Shown here in pieces: positions 35,885 to 44,379 of a stretch of DNA of 56,313 nucleotides (position 1 is its first letter; each line of letters begins with the position of its first letter). The stretch spans positions 1 through 56,313 of the forward strand of contig NZ_QKVM01000044.1 in the NCBI RefSeq assembly GCF_003231305.1, in the 5' to 3' direction. The notes under the pieces were generated by a model. The model worked only from the letters and a program-made list of their open reading frames with translations. It was not told the DNA's origin and did no database searches. Both the position numbers and the translations under genes were made by a program. Source of the DNA: Pseudomonas sichuanensis. GTDB lineage: Bacteria; Pseudomonadota; Gammaproteobacteria; Pseudomonadales; Pseudomonadaceae.

Positions 35885-36650
35885 TCCGCTCCAGCAAATC
35901 ATGCAACTCAACAAACTGCTGAGTCAGCTTGTGCCGAGGCTCCAAATGGATCAGCGGCAAGCTGGCATGGTGGGACTCGCGCATCTTCACAGAGCTGCTC
36001 AGGTACACCGGCAGCACCGGCAGCCCCTCGGCCAGCAGTTCGTCGAGCATCTGCTGCGGCAGGCTGGCGCGTGACTGGAACTGGTTGACCACGATGCCTT
36101 CCACCACCAGCTCATCGTTGTGGTCTTCCTTCAAGTCGTCGATCTCCGCCAGCAGGCCATACAGCGCCTGGCGCGAGAAGCTGTCGCAGTCGAAGGGAAT
36201 CAACACGCGATCAGCGGCAATCAGCGCGGAAACGGCGTAAAAATTGAGGGCCGGCGGGGTATCGATGTAGATCCGCTCGTAGTCCTCGTCCAGCTCTTCG
36301 AGCAGTTTGCGCAGCTTGTTGATCTTGTGCTTGGCCTCGAGCTTGGGCTGCAGGTCGGCCAGCTCTGCCGTGGCGGTGACCACATGCAGGTTGTCGAACG
36401 GTGTTTCGTAGATATCGACCTTGTTCTTCTTGGCGAACGGGCCGCTGGACAGCGACTGCTTGAAGAAGTCGGCAATGCCCATGGGAATGTCGTCGCCGGT
36501 CAGGCCAGTCAGGTACTGGGTCGAGTTGGCCTGGGCATCCAGGTCGATCAGCAGGGTCCGGTAGCCTTCGCTGGCACTCACCGCCGCGAGATTGCAGGCA
36601 ATGCTCGATTTGCCCACGCCACCTTTCTGATTGAACACCACGCGCCGCAT
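35877..36650 (-). CDS. ParA-family ATPase (orphan)
   Basis: 257 residues of the ParA/MinD P-loop ATPase superfamily. The deviant Walker A KGGVGKSS is at residues 9-16 (QKGGVGKSSIACNL), Walker A' is in TLLIDLDAQANST, and Walker B/switch II is in YIDTPPALNFYAV. Such proteins position cargo (DNA, chemoreceptor arrays, carboxysomes or others) on the nucleoid or pole. No parB or obvious cargo gene is adjacent, so the role is unknown. The ATG at 36648-36650 is preceded by a strong GGAGGT; the frame extends further upstream without support. It is divergent from the pigment cluster. Confidence 0.9.
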   Translation of the reverse strand: MRRVVFNQKGGVGKSSIACNLAAVSASEGYRTLLIDLDAQANSTQYLTGLTGDDIPMGIADFFKQSLSSGPFAKKNKVDIYETPFDNLHVVTATAELADLQPKLEAKHKINKLRKLLEELDEDYERIYIDTPPALNFYAVSALIAADRVLIPFDCDSFSRQALYGLLAEIDDLKEDHNDELVVEGIVVNQFQSRASLPQQMLDELLAEGLPVLPVYLSSSVKMRESHHASLPLIHLEPRHKLTQQFVELHDLLERSA

Positions 36651-36839
36651 GTCAGACCTCCGTGTATCAACGAATGCCCGAGTATGTGGCGACACTGCGC
36701 CATTGGCCAGCGTTGTTAGCTCAAGTTGACGGTAGGCAGCCCGACAACCTGCGAGTAACCGACTGTCGGAAACCGAGCCGCCACGGAAGAGGACATGACG
36801 CATATGCGTGTGGATGTTGTCCGATAGCCATCATGTGGA

Positions 36840-36868
36840 TTGATACACGTCCCGTGCACCGGGATAAT
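36840..36868 (+). promoter_or_regulatory. Sigma70-type promoter of the aryl polyene operon
   Basis: TTGATA (36840-36845) and GATAAT (36863-36868) are each one base from consensus and separated by the optimal 17 bp. They lie ~97 bp before the first gene of the cluster. It is the only good promoter in the 314-bp gap 36651-36964, which otherwise shows nothing recognisable. Confidence 0.65.
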
Positions 36869-36964
36869 GCGCGCCACCTTCCCGTGCGCCCAGCCCGCAC
36901 GGCGCGTGCTCCGAGTCATTCCCACGGACAGGAACTCCCTCAGGGCGGAAACGTCACACTCATC

Positions 36965-37681
36965 ATGATCACCTTCGACATCAGCCAATGGCGTGCCTGG
37001 GCCCCAGGCCTGCAGAGCCCTGCCGACTGGCAGGCCTGGGCGGACGGCGCCGAACCCGAGCCCGGTGCCGAGCAGGCACCGGACGTGGCGTTCCTGCCGG
37101 CGTTGCAGCGCCGCCGCCTGAGCCATATGGCGCGCATGGCCTTTGCCGTCGGCTGGCCCCTGGCCGAAGGCCACGCCAACCTGCCGCTGGTGTTCGTCTC
37201 GCGGCATGGTGAAACCCCGCGCACCTTCTCGATCCTCAGCGAACTGGCCAGCCAGCAGCCCTTGTCGCCGACCCAGTTCAGCCTGTCGGTGCACAACGCG
37301 ATGATCGGCCTGTGGTCGATCATGCGCGGGCAAACCTGCGAGATGACCGCCCTGGCCGCTGCCGGCGACGGCTTCGAGCAAGGCGCCGTGGAAGCCGCCG
37401 CGCTGCTCGCCGAAGGTGCGCCGGCGGTGCTGCTGATCGTCACCGAGGAACAACCCCCGGCCGCCTACGCGCCCTGCATCAGCGACGTGCCGTTCGCCTA
37501 CGCCGTGGCACTGCTGCTCACCCCCGGCCAGCAATGGCAGTTGTCCCTGGGGCCGGCACACACGGCGCCAGCCCCCGAGTTGCCCCATGCCCTGGCCTGG
37601 CTGCACGCCTCGCTCAACGGCCAGAACGCCTTTTCCCACACCTGGAGCCGTCGCACATGGAACTGGCAACGTCAGCCATGA
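36965..37681 (+). CDS. Beta-ketoacyl synthase chain-length-factor-like protein (aryl polyene cluster)
   Basis: 238 residues resembling the short N-terminal ketoacyl-synthase-like proteins (Ketoacyl-synt_2) of aryl polyene clusters: ITFDISQWRAWAPGL at the start, FLPALQRRRLSHMARMAFAV, VFVSRHGE and HNAMIGLWSI. It lacks the Cys-His-His triad of active ketosynthases, so it would pair with the true ketosynthase at 49070 and help set polyene length. The start ATG at 36965 follows GGGCGGA at some distance; the upstream open frame has no family similarity. First gene of the cluster; its stop overlaps the next start (ATGA). Confidence 0.85.
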   Translation: MITFDISQWRAWAPGLQSPADWQAWADGAEPEPGAEQAPDVAFLPALQRRRLSHMARMAFAVGWPLAEGHANLPLVFVSRHGETPRTFSILSELASQQPLSPTQFSLSVHNAMIGLWSIMRGQTCEMTALAAAGDGFEQGAVEAAALLAEGAPAVLLIVTEEQPPAAYAPCISDVPFAYAVALLLTPGQQWQLSLGPAHTAPAPELPHALAWLHASLNGQNAFSHTWSRRTWNWQRQP

Positions 37682-38475
37682 ACCGCCCCCGCGACGCCTA
37701 CCTGTGGCGCCTGGCGGCCACCGCCCTGAGCTTCCTGCTGTTCGGCCTGGGCGGGCTGTGCCTGCGCCTGCTGGTGTTCCCGCTGCTGGCCTGCCTGCCG
37801 GGCAGTGGCGAACAGCATCGCCAGCGCGCCCGGCGCACCATCGGCTGGCTGTTCTGGCGGTTCATCCTGATCATGCGCGGCCTCGGTGTGCTCACCTTCG
37901 AGATCAGCGGCGCCGAACGCCTGGGCCGACGCGGGCAGTTGATCATCGCCAACCACCCTTCACTGATCGACGTGGTGTTCCTGCTCGGGCGGGTGCGCGA
38001 CGCCAACTGCGTGGTCAAGCACAGCCTGTTCGGCAACCCCTTCACCCGTGGGCCGGTGCGCGAGGCGCAGTACATCGGCAACGACGGCAGCCTGGACATG
38101 CTCGACAGCGCCGCCGCCTCGCTGCAGCAGGGCCAGCCGCTGGTGATCTTCCCCGAAGGCACCCGCACCCCGCCCGGCCAGGCCCCGGCCTTCCATCGTG
38201 GCGCCGCCGCGATCGCCCTGCGCGGTGCGAAAATCATCACACCGGTGATCATCCAGGTCAGCCCCACCACCCTGACCAAGCACGAGCCCTGGTACCGCAT
38301 CCCCCGGCGGCGCGTGCACTTCACCCTGCGCGTCGGCGCCGACATCGATCCCCAGGCCTTCGCCAGCCTTGGCCCGGCGCCCCTGGCGTCGCGCAAACTC
38401 AACGATTACCTGCACCAGTACTACAACAAGGAGCTCGCCACCGATGAGCGATGCACAACACGACCTGAACCGTGA
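37678..38475 (+). CDS. 1-acyl-glycerol-3-phosphate acyltransferase-like protein
   Basis: 265-residue PlsC-type acyltransferase. An N-terminal membrane helix (LSFLLFGLGGLCLRLLVFPLL) precedes the HX4D catalytic motif in ANHPSLIDVVFLLG and the FPEGTRTPPGQ substrate motif. In aryl polyene clusters such an enzyme is thought to help attach the aryl-octaenoyl chain to a glycerolipid-type anchor. The start could be 37678 (ATGA overlap with the previous gene) or 37657, which has a better GGAG; the first is chosen from the conserved N-terminus. Confidence 0.88.
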   Translation: MNRPRDAYLWRLAATALSFLLFGLGGLCLRLLVFPLLACLPGSGEQHRQRARRTIGWLFWRFILIMRGLGVLTFEISGAERLGRRGQLIIANHPSLIDVVFLLGRVRDANCVVKHSLFGNPFTRGPVREAQYIGNDGSLDMLDSAAASLQQGQPLVIFPEGTRTPPGQAPAFHRGAAAIALRGAKIITPVIIQVSPTTLTKHEPWYRIPRRRVHFTLRVGADIDPQAFASLGPAPLASRKLNDYLHQYYNKELATDERCTTRPEP

Positions 38476-38716
38476 CATCAAGCAACTGATCATCGACGCC
38501 CTGGGCCTGGAAGACATCAGCGTGCAGGACATCGACGACGCGCAGACACTGTTCGGCGAAGGCCTGGGCCTGGACTCGGTGGACGCCCTCGAACTGGGCC
38601 TGGCGATCCAGAAGCGCTACGGCATCAAGATCGACGCCGATGCCAAGGACACCCGCAGCCATTTCACCAACGTCGCCACCCTCGCGGCGTTCATCACCGC
38701 CCGCCAGGCCGCCTGA
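38444..38716 (+). CDS. Acyl carrier protein 1 of the aryl polyene cluster
   Basis: 90-residue phosphopantetheine-binding protein. The 4'-phosphopantetheine attachment Ser is in GLGLDSVDALEL (DSxD motif), within a four-helix acidic fold. It begins inside the acyltransferase gene (32-bp overlap) after AAGGAG. It forms a tandem pair with the next gene; aryl polyene systems characteristically use two dedicated carriers, one for loading or starter and one for elongation (family knowledge). Confidence 0.92.
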   Translation: MSDAQHDLNRDIKQLIIDALGLEDISVQDIDDAQTLFGEGLGLDSVDALELGLAIQKRYGIKIDADAKDTRSHFTNVATLAAFITARQAA

Positions 38717-38725
38717 GACCGCACC

Positions 38726-38980
38726 ATGCAAACCCGCGAAGACATCTTCAACACCCTCCGTGACGCCCTGGTCGAGCTGTTCGAGCTCGAGCCCGAACGC
38801 ATCAGCCTGCAATCGCACCTGTACCAGGACCTGGAAATCGACAGCATCGACGCCATCGACCTGCTCGACCACATCAAGCGCAAGACCGGCAAGAAGATCA
38901 GCGCCGAGGACTTCAAGTCGGTACGCACCGTCAACGATGTGGTCGAAGCGGTTCATCGCCTGGTAAACAGCGCGGCATGA
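38726..38980 (+). CDS. Acyl carrier protein 2 of the aryl polyene cluster
   Basis: 84-residue acyl carrier protein with the attachment Ser in DLEIDSIDAIDLLDHI. The sequence is distinct from carrier 1, with a Lys-rich third segment (KRKTGKKISAEDF). It starts 9 bp after carrier 1 and overlaps the membrane protein gene by 4 bp (ATGA). Together the two carriers should hold the growing polyene on separate stages of the pathway. Confidence 0.93.
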   Translation: MQTREDIFNTLRDALVELFELEPERISLQSHLYQDLEIDSIDAIDLLDHIKRKTGKKISAEDFKSVRTVNDVVEAVHRLVNSAA

Positions 38981-39522
38981 AACGCCTGGTCGGCCTCGGC
39001 CTGCTGCTGGCCGGCGTGCTTTATCCGTTCGCCGTGCACTACGGCCTGGGCCACTTCGCCCCGTGGCAGTTCGCCCTGCTGCTCGGCGGCCTGTGGCTGG
39101 CCCGCGCCCTGAGCGCGCGACAACGCCCCGCAGGCCTGTGGATGGCACTGGCGGCGCTGGGCTTCTGCGCGCTGCTGGCGCTGTCCGACAGCGCGCAACT
39201 GCTGCGCTGGTACCCGGTGCTGATCAGCAGCTGCATGCTCGGCCTGTTCGGCACCAGCCTGCTGCATGGCATGCCAATGGCCGAGCGCCTGGCGCGGCTG
39301 CGCGAACCCGAACTGCCACCGGCAGCGGTGCGCTATACACGGCGGGTGACCCAGGCCTGGTGCTTGTTCTTCCTGGTCAACGGCCTGATCGCCGCCGGCC
39401 TGACACTGTGGGCGCCGCTGGCCTGGTGGACCCTGTACAACGGCCTGATCGCCTACGCCGCGATGGGCCTGCTGTTCGCCGTGGAATGGCTGATACGTCA
39501 ACGTGTGCGAGGACGCTCATGA
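38977..39522 (+). CDS. COG4648-type membrane protein of aryl polyene clusters
   Basis: 181 residues with about five or six hydrophobic helices (VGLGLLLAGVLYPFAVHYGL, WQFALLLGGLWLARAL, WCLFFLVNGLIAAGLTLWAPL and others). Proteins of this type occur between carrier-protein and ligase genes in aryl polyene clusters; their biochemical role is not established. It overlaps the gene before and after by 4 bp each (ATGA), indicating tight translational coupling. Confidence 0.82.
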   Translation: MKRLVGLGLLLAGVLYPFAVHYGLGHFAPWQFALLLGGLWLARALSARQRPAGLWMALAALGFCALLALSDSAQLLRWYPVLISSCMLGLFGTSLLHGMPMAERLARLREPELPPAAVRYTRRVTQAWCLFFLVNGLIAAGLTLWAPLAWWTLYNGLIAYAAMGLLFAVEWLIRQRVRGRS

Positions 39523-41198
39523 ACTGGATCAACCTCGAACACCTGTTGCGCCCGCTGGCCACCCCACGCCCGGTGACCGAGGCGCCGGCCCTGGACCACG
39601 CCGCGCTGCGCCGGCAAGCCCTGTGCCTGGCCGGCGGCCTGCAAGCCCGGGGCGTGCGCCGCCTGGCGGTGCATGTGGACGACGCCGCGACGCTGGCCAT
39701 CGCCCTGCTCGGCGCCTGGCGCGCCGGGGCGCAGGTGCTGTTGACCGCCGACCTGCAAGCGCAGACCCGCGCCCGCTGGCAGGCCCAGGTCGACCTGTGG
39801 CTCAGCGACCAGCCGGGCGACCCACAGCTCGACGACCTGCTGGGCGCGCCACTGGCCAGCGCCGACCTCGACCCCGACCAGTGCCGCATCAGCCTGTGCA
39901 CCTCGGGCTCCAGCGGCGAGCCCAAGCGCATCGACAAATGCCTGCGCCAGCTCGGCAACGAAGTCATCGCCCTGGAGCAGTTGTGGGGCGCATCCTTGGG
40001 CGATGCGCACATTCTCGGCAGCGTCGCCACCCAGCACATCTACGGCCTGCTGCTGCGTGTGCTGTGGCCGCTGTGCGCCGGGCGCGGCTTCGCCCGCCGG
40101 GCCCTGCCGTTCCCCGAAGACCTGCAACGCGCCAGCCGCGAACACCCGGCGTTCGCCTGGGTGGCCAGCCCGGCGCTGCTCAAGCGCATGGGCGACAACC
40201 TCGACTGGCCCGGGCTGAGCGCGGTGCGGCGGGTATTCTCCTCCGGCGGCGAACTGCCCGCCGAAGCCGCCGAACGCCTGCACCAGCGCCTCGGCCAGTG
40301 GCCGACGGAAATCCTCGGCAGCTCCGAAACCGGCGGCATCGCCTGGCGCCAGGGTGAAGCCCTGTGGCAGCCGTTCGCCGACGTGGAACTCAGCCAGGAT
40401 GCCGAAGGCGCCCTGCGTATCGCCTCGCCCTACCTGCCTGCCGGCCACGTCGAGCAAAGCGCCGATGCCGTCGAGTTCGCCAGCGACGGGCGCTTCCGCC
40501 TGCTCGGCCGCCTCGACCGCACCGTCAAGCTGGAAGAAAAACGCATCTCCCTGCCCATGCTCGAACAGGCCCTGTGCGCCCACGCCTGGGTCGCCGAGGC
40601 GCGCCTGGGGGTGATCGAAGAAGGCCGCGCCTTCCTCGGTGCCCTGCTGGTGCCAAGCGCCGAAGGCCTGCATGTGCTGCGTAACCAGGGGCGCCGCGCA
40701 CTGCTGGAGGGCCTGCGTGCGCACCTGGCCGAACACTGCGAGGCCATCGCCCTGCCCCGGCGCTGGCGCCTGCTGCGCCAGCTGCCGTGCAACGCCCAGG
40801 GCAAGCTGCCCCAGGCCGAGGTCTCGGCGTTGCTGCTGGCCGCTCGCAGCCAGGCCCCCGAGGTCGAGGCACAGGCCCGTGAGGACAACCAGCTGCAACT
40901 GCGCCTGACCGTGCCACTGGACTTGCCCTGTTTCACCGGCCATTTCCCGCAGACCCCGGTATTGCCCGGCGTGGTCCAGCTCGACTGGGCCATCGCCCTC
41001 GCTGCCCCCCTGCTGGCCGCCAACCTGCGCTTCGCCGGCATGGAAGTGCTCAAGTTTCAGCAACTGGTGCGCCCCGGCGACGCGCTGCAGCTGGACCTGC
41101 GCTTCGAGCCGGAGCGCGGCAAGCTGTACTTCAGCTACACCCGCGCCGGCCAACCCTGCGCCAGCGGCCGCATCCTGCTGGAGGCCGTCGGTGCATAA
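39519..41198 (+). CDS. AMP-ligase fused to a hot-dog dehydratase
   Basis: 559 residues. The N-terminal ~440 form an ANL adenylating enzyme: the nucleotide loop CTSGSSGEPKR is at ~127-137, ILGSSETGGIAWRQ is the A5-type motif, and GRLDRTVKLEEKRISL lies near the hinge. The C-terminal ~100 form a FabZ/ApeI-like hot-dog with FTGHFPQTPVLPGVVQ and its His at 475. The ligase half would activate the aromatic acid for loading on a carrier; the second half would dehydrate 3-hydroxyacyl intermediates. In enterobacterial clusters these are separate proteins. The ATGA overlap with the preceding gene sets the start; the longer open frame from 39063 is unsupported. Confidence 0.9.
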   Translation: MNWINLEHLLRPLATPRPVTEAPALDHAALRRQALCLAGGLQARGVRRLAVHVDDAATLAIALLGAWRAGAQVLLTADLQAQTRARWQAQVDLWLSDQPGDPQLDDLLGAPLASADLDPDQCRISLCTSGSSGEPKRIDKCLRQLGNEVIALEQLWGASLGDAHILGSVATQHIYGLLLRVLWPLCAGRGFARRALPFPEDLQRASREHPAFAWVASPALLKRMGDNLDWPGLSAVRRVFSSGGELPAEAAERLHQRLGQWPTEILGSSETGGIAWRQGEALWQPFADVELSQDAEGALRIASPYLPAGHVEQSADAVEFASDGRFRLLGRLDRTVKLEEKRISLPMLEQALCAHAWVAEARLGVIEEGRAFLGALLVPSAEGLHVLRNQGRRALLEGLRAHLAEHCEAIALPRRWRLLRQLPCNAQGKLPQAEVSALLLAARSQAPEVEAQAREDNQLQLRLTVPLDLPCFTGHFPQTPVLPGVVQLDWAIALAAPLLAANLRFAGMEVLKFQQLVRPGDALQLDLRFEPERGKLYFSYTRAGQPCASGRILLEAVGA

Positions 41199-41925
41199 AC
41201 CCTGCGCGGTAATCCCGGTGTACAACCATGAACAGGCCGTGCCCAAGGTGGTCGACGACCTGCTGCGCGCCGGCCTGCCCTGTGTGCTGGTGGACGACGC
41301 CAGCCATGCCCCGTGCGCCGAGGTGCTGCGCCAGCTGGCCGAGCGCGCGGATGTGCACCTGGTGCAACTGACGGTCAACCAGGGCAAGGGCGGCGCGGTG
41401 ATGGCCGGGCTGCGCGAGGCCGCGCGGCTGGGCTTCAGCCACGCCCTGCAGGTGGACGCCGACGGCCAGCACGACCTGGCCGATGTCGGCCATTTCCTGG
41501 CCCAGTCGCAGATTTATCCACAGGCGCTGGTGTGCGGTTATCCACAGTACGACGCCAGTGTGCCCAAGGGCCGCCTGTACGCCCGCTACCTCACCCACGT
41601 GTGGGTGTGGATCAACAGCCTGTCACTGGCCATCCCCGACTCCATGTGCGGTTTTCGTGTCTACCCGCTACCGCCCACCCTGGCGCTGATCGACAGCGTC
41701 AAACTGGGCAAACGCATGGATTTCGACCCCGAGATCCTGGTGCGCCTGGCCTGGCGCAACCAGCCGATGCGCTGGCTGCCGACCCGGGTGCACTACCCGC
41801 AGGACGGCCTGTCGCACTTTCGCCTGGTGCACGACAACGCGCTGATCTCGAAGATGCACGCCAAGCTGTTCTTCGGCATGCTCCTGCGCAGCCCAGTGAT
41901 TCTCTGGCGGCGGTGGCAGCGATGA
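41191..41925 (+). CDS. Family 2 glycosyltransferase
   Basis: 244-residue GT-A-fold enzyme. It opens with CAVIPVYNHEQAVPKVV, binds nucleotide sugar or metal through D89-A-D91 (LQVDADGQHDL), and has VCGYPQYDASVPKGR and IPDSMCGFRVYPL further on. In aryl polyene clusters this protein is joined to, or followed by, an acyltransferase and is thought to build the lipid or sugar anchor of the pigment. The start codon is GTG (41191), overlapping the ligase gene by 8 bp. It overlaps the next gene by ATGA. Confidence 0.9.
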   Translation: MHKPCAVIPVYNHEQAVPKVVDDLLRAGLPCVLVDDASHAPCAEVLRQLAERADVHLVQLTVNQGKGGAVMAGLREAARLGFSHALQVDADGQHDLADVGHFLAQSQIYPQALVCGYPQYDASVPKGRLYARYLTHVWVWINSLSLAIPDSMCGFRVYPLPPTLALIDSVKLGKRMDFDPEILVRLAWRNQPMRWLPTRVHYPQDGLSHFRLVHDNALISKMHAKLFFGMLLRSPVILWRRWQR

Positions 41926-42854
41926 GCGAGCAGCACTGGGCCGCGCAACGCGAGCGCGGGAGCTTTCGGCTGATGCAACTGACCGCGCTGCTGGCACGCC
42001 TGCTCGGGCGCCGGCTGCTCAGCCCGCTGATCCACGTGATCGTCGCCTACTTCTTCCTGTTCGGCCGGCGCGCCCGGCGCAGCGCCTGGCAGTATCAGCA
42101 GCGCCTGCACCGGTACAGCGCCGGGCAGACGCCAGCGCCCAGCCAGTGGCAGGTGTTTCGCCAGTTCATGGCCTTCGCCGACGCCTTGCTGGACAAGCTC
42201 GACGTGTGGAACGGCCGCCTGCGCCTTGAAGACATCGATATCGTCGACCCGGCCGGATTGCGCGGGCAGTTGCGCGGCGAACGCGGGCAACTGCTGGTGG
42301 GCGCCCACCTGGGCAACCTCGAGGTGTGCCGGGCGTTGGCCGAACTGGGCGAGCAGGTGACCATGAACGTGCTGGTGCACACCCGCCATGCCGAGCAGTT
42401 CAACCGCCTGCTGGGCGAGGCCGGGGCCACCCACCTGCGGCTGATCCAGGTCAGCGAGCTGGACCCGGCGATCATGCTGCAGCTCTCGCAACGCCTGGAG
42501 CGCGGCGAGTGGCTGGCGATCGCCGGCGACCGCGTGCCGCTGCATGGCGCGCGCACCGCCACCGTGGACTTTCTCGGCCAGCCGGCTGCGTTCCCGCAAG
42601 GCCCGTGGCTGCTGGCCGGGCTGCTTCGCTGCCCGGTCAACCTGCTGTTCTGCCTCAAGCTCGACGGCCGCTACCAGATCACCCTGGAACCTTTCGCCGA
42701 ACAGCTGCAATGGCGGCGTGCCGAACGTGACCAGGTGATCCAGCAATGGACGGCCCGCTACGCCGAGCGCCTGGCCCATTACTGCCTCCAGGCGCCCCTG
42801 CAATGGTTCAATTTCTACCCTTTCTGGAAGAGCGATGACGATGCAACCCCATGA
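41922..42854 (+). CDS. LpxL/HtrB-family acyltransferase
   Basis: 310-residue membrane-bound acyltransferase of the lipid A biosynthesis type. An N-terminal membrane helix (LLSPLIHVIVAYFFLF) precedes the catalytic region GAHLGNLEVCRAL (HX4D/E) and IAGDRVPLHG. It would add an acyl or aryl-polyenoyl group to a glycolipid. In enterobacterial clusters this domain is commonly fused to the glycosyltransferase; here they are separate genes overlapping by 4 bp, which supports joint action. The long upstream frame from 41313 is a shadow of the glycosyltransferase gene. Confidence 0.87.
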   Translation: MSEQHWAAQRERGSFRLMQLTALLARLLGRRLLSPLIHVIVAYFFLFGRRARRSAWQYQQRLHRYSAGQTPAPSQWQVFRQFMAFADALLDKLDVWNGRLRLEDIDIVDPAGLRGQLRGERGQLLVGAHLGNLEVCRALAELGEQVTMNVLVHTRHAEQFNRLLGEAGATHLRLIQVSELDPAIMLQLSQRLERGEWLAIAGDRVPLHGARTATVDFLGQPAAFPQGPWLLAGLLRCPVNLLFCLKLDGRYQITLEPFAEQLQWRRAERDQVIQQWTARYAERLAHYCLQAPLQWFNFYPFWKSDDDATP

Positions 42855-44379
42855 GCCTGTCACCTTCGGCGAAGCGCCGCTGGCCATCGAGGACGTGCTG
42901 GCAGTGGCCGAGCGCCGCGCCGCTACCCGCCTGCAGGACGACGCCGCGTACCGCGAGCGCATCGCCCGTGGCGCGCGCTTTCTCGACACCCTGCTCGACC
43001 AGGAAGGGGTGATCTACGGGGTCACCACCGGCTACGGCGACTCCTGCGTGGTGGCCGTGCCGCTGGAGCATGTCGAAAGCCTGCCGCGTCACCTGTATAC
43101 CTTCCACGGCTGCGGCCTGGGCCGCCTGCTCGATGCGCCGGCCACCCGCGCGGTGCTGGCGGCGCGCCTGCGCTCGCTGAGCCATGGCGTGTCGGGGGTG
43201 CGCATGGAGCTGCTGGAGCGCCTGCAACTGTTCCTCGCACACGACATCCTGCCGCTGATCCCCGAAGAGGGCTCGGTGGGTGCCAGCGGCGACTTGACGC
43301 CGCTGTCCTACGTGGCCGCCACCCTGTCCGGCGAGCGCGAGGTGCTGTACCAAGGCGAGCGCCGCAGCAGTGCCGAGGTGCACCGCGAGCTGGGCTGGCA
43401 ACCGCTGGTGCTGCGGCCCAAGGAAGCGCTGGCGCTGATGAACGGCACCGCGGTGATGACCGGCCTGGCCTGCCTGGCCTTCGCCCGCGCCGACTACCTG
43501 CTGCAACTGGCCACGCGCATCACTGCGCTCAACGTGATCGCCCTGCAGGGCAACCCCGAGCACTTCGACGAGCGCCTGTTCGCCGCCAAGCCGCACCCGG
43601 GCCAGACCCAGGTGGCCGCCTGGCTGCGCCAGGACCTGGCCATCGACGCGCCGCTGCCGTCGCTGCACCGCCTGCAGGATCGCTACTCGCTGCGCTGCGC
43701 GCCCCATGTGCTCGGCGTGCTGGCCGACAGCCTGGGCTGGCTGCGCGGCTTCATCGAAACCGAGCTGAACAGCGCCAACGACAACCCGATCATCGACGGC
43801 GACGCCGAGCGCGTGCTGCACGGCGGGCACTTCTACGGCGGGCATATCGCCTTCGCCATGGACAGCCTGAAAACCCTGGTGGCCAACGTCGCCGACCTGC
43901 TCGACCGACAGCTCGCGCTGCTGGTGGACGTGCGCTACAACCACGGCCTGCCGAGCAACCTGTCCGGCGCCGAAGCCGAGCGGGCCATGCTCAACCACGG
44001 TTTCAAGGCGGTGCAGATCGGCGCCAGCGCCTGGACCGCCGAAGCCCTCAAGCAGACCATGCCGGCCAGCGTGTTCTCACGCTCCACCGAATGCCACAAC
44101 CAGGACAAGGTGAGCATGGGCACCATTGCCGCGCGCGATGCCCTGCGGGTGCTGGAGCTGACCGAGCAGGTCGCCGCCGCCACCTTGCTGGCGGCCAACC
44201 AGGGCGTCTGGCTGCGGGCCCGTCAGGCCGACGCCCGGCCGTTGCCGCCAGCGCTGGAACAGATGCACCAGCTGCTGCTGGCCGACTTCGCCCCGGTCAT
44301 CGAGGACCGCGCCCTGGAACACGACCTGCGCCTGTGCCTGACCCGTATCGGCCAGCGCCACTGGAGGCTGCATGCGTAA
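42835..44379 (+). CDS. Aromatic amino acid ammonia-lyase (HAL/PAL/TAL family)
   Basis: 514-residue lyase that removes ammonia from an aromatic amino acid. The MIO-forming Ala150-Ser151-Gly152 is in GSVGASGDLTPLSY, with GVTTGYGDS near the N-terminus and NSANDNPIIDG and the conserved SRSTECHNQDKVSMG-type region further on. In this context it should supply the (hydroxy)cinnamate starter from phenylalanine or tyrosine. The selectivity positions read Phe-His (LYTFHGCGLG), neither the Ser-His of histidase nor the His-Leu of classical tyrosine lyase, so the substrate is undecided. It overlaps the acyltransferase gene by 20 bp and the thioesterase gene by 8 bp. Confidence 0.92.
   Translation: MTMQPHEPVTFGEAPLAIEDVLAVAERRAATRLQDDAAYRERIARGARFLDTLLDQEGVIYGVTTGYGDSCVVAVPLEHVESLPRHLYTFHGCGLGRLLDAPATRAVLAARLRSLSHGVSGVRMELLERLQLFLAHDILPLIPEEGSVGASGDLTPLSYVAATLSGEREVLYQGERRSSAEVHRELGWQPLVLRPKEALALMNGTAVMTGLACLAFARADYLLQLATRITALNVIALQGNPEHFDERLFAAKPHPGQTQVAAWLRQDLAIDAPLPSLHRLQDRYSLRCAPHVLGVLADSLGWLRGFIETELNSANDNPIIDGDAERVLHGGHFYGGHIAFAMDSLKTLVANVADLLDRQLALLVDVRYNHGLPSNLSGAEAERAMLNHGFKAVQIGASAWTAEALKQTMPASVFSRSTECHNQDKVSMGTIAARDALRVLELTEQVAAATLLAANQGVWLRARQADARPLPPALEQMHQLLLADFAPVIEDRALEHDLRLCLTRIGQRHWRLHA

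Noticed and set aside
39063..39518. Upstream extension of the AMP-ligase frame
   Set aside because: It is out of frame over the membrane protein gene at 38977; the ATGA overlap at 39519 gives the family N-terminus.
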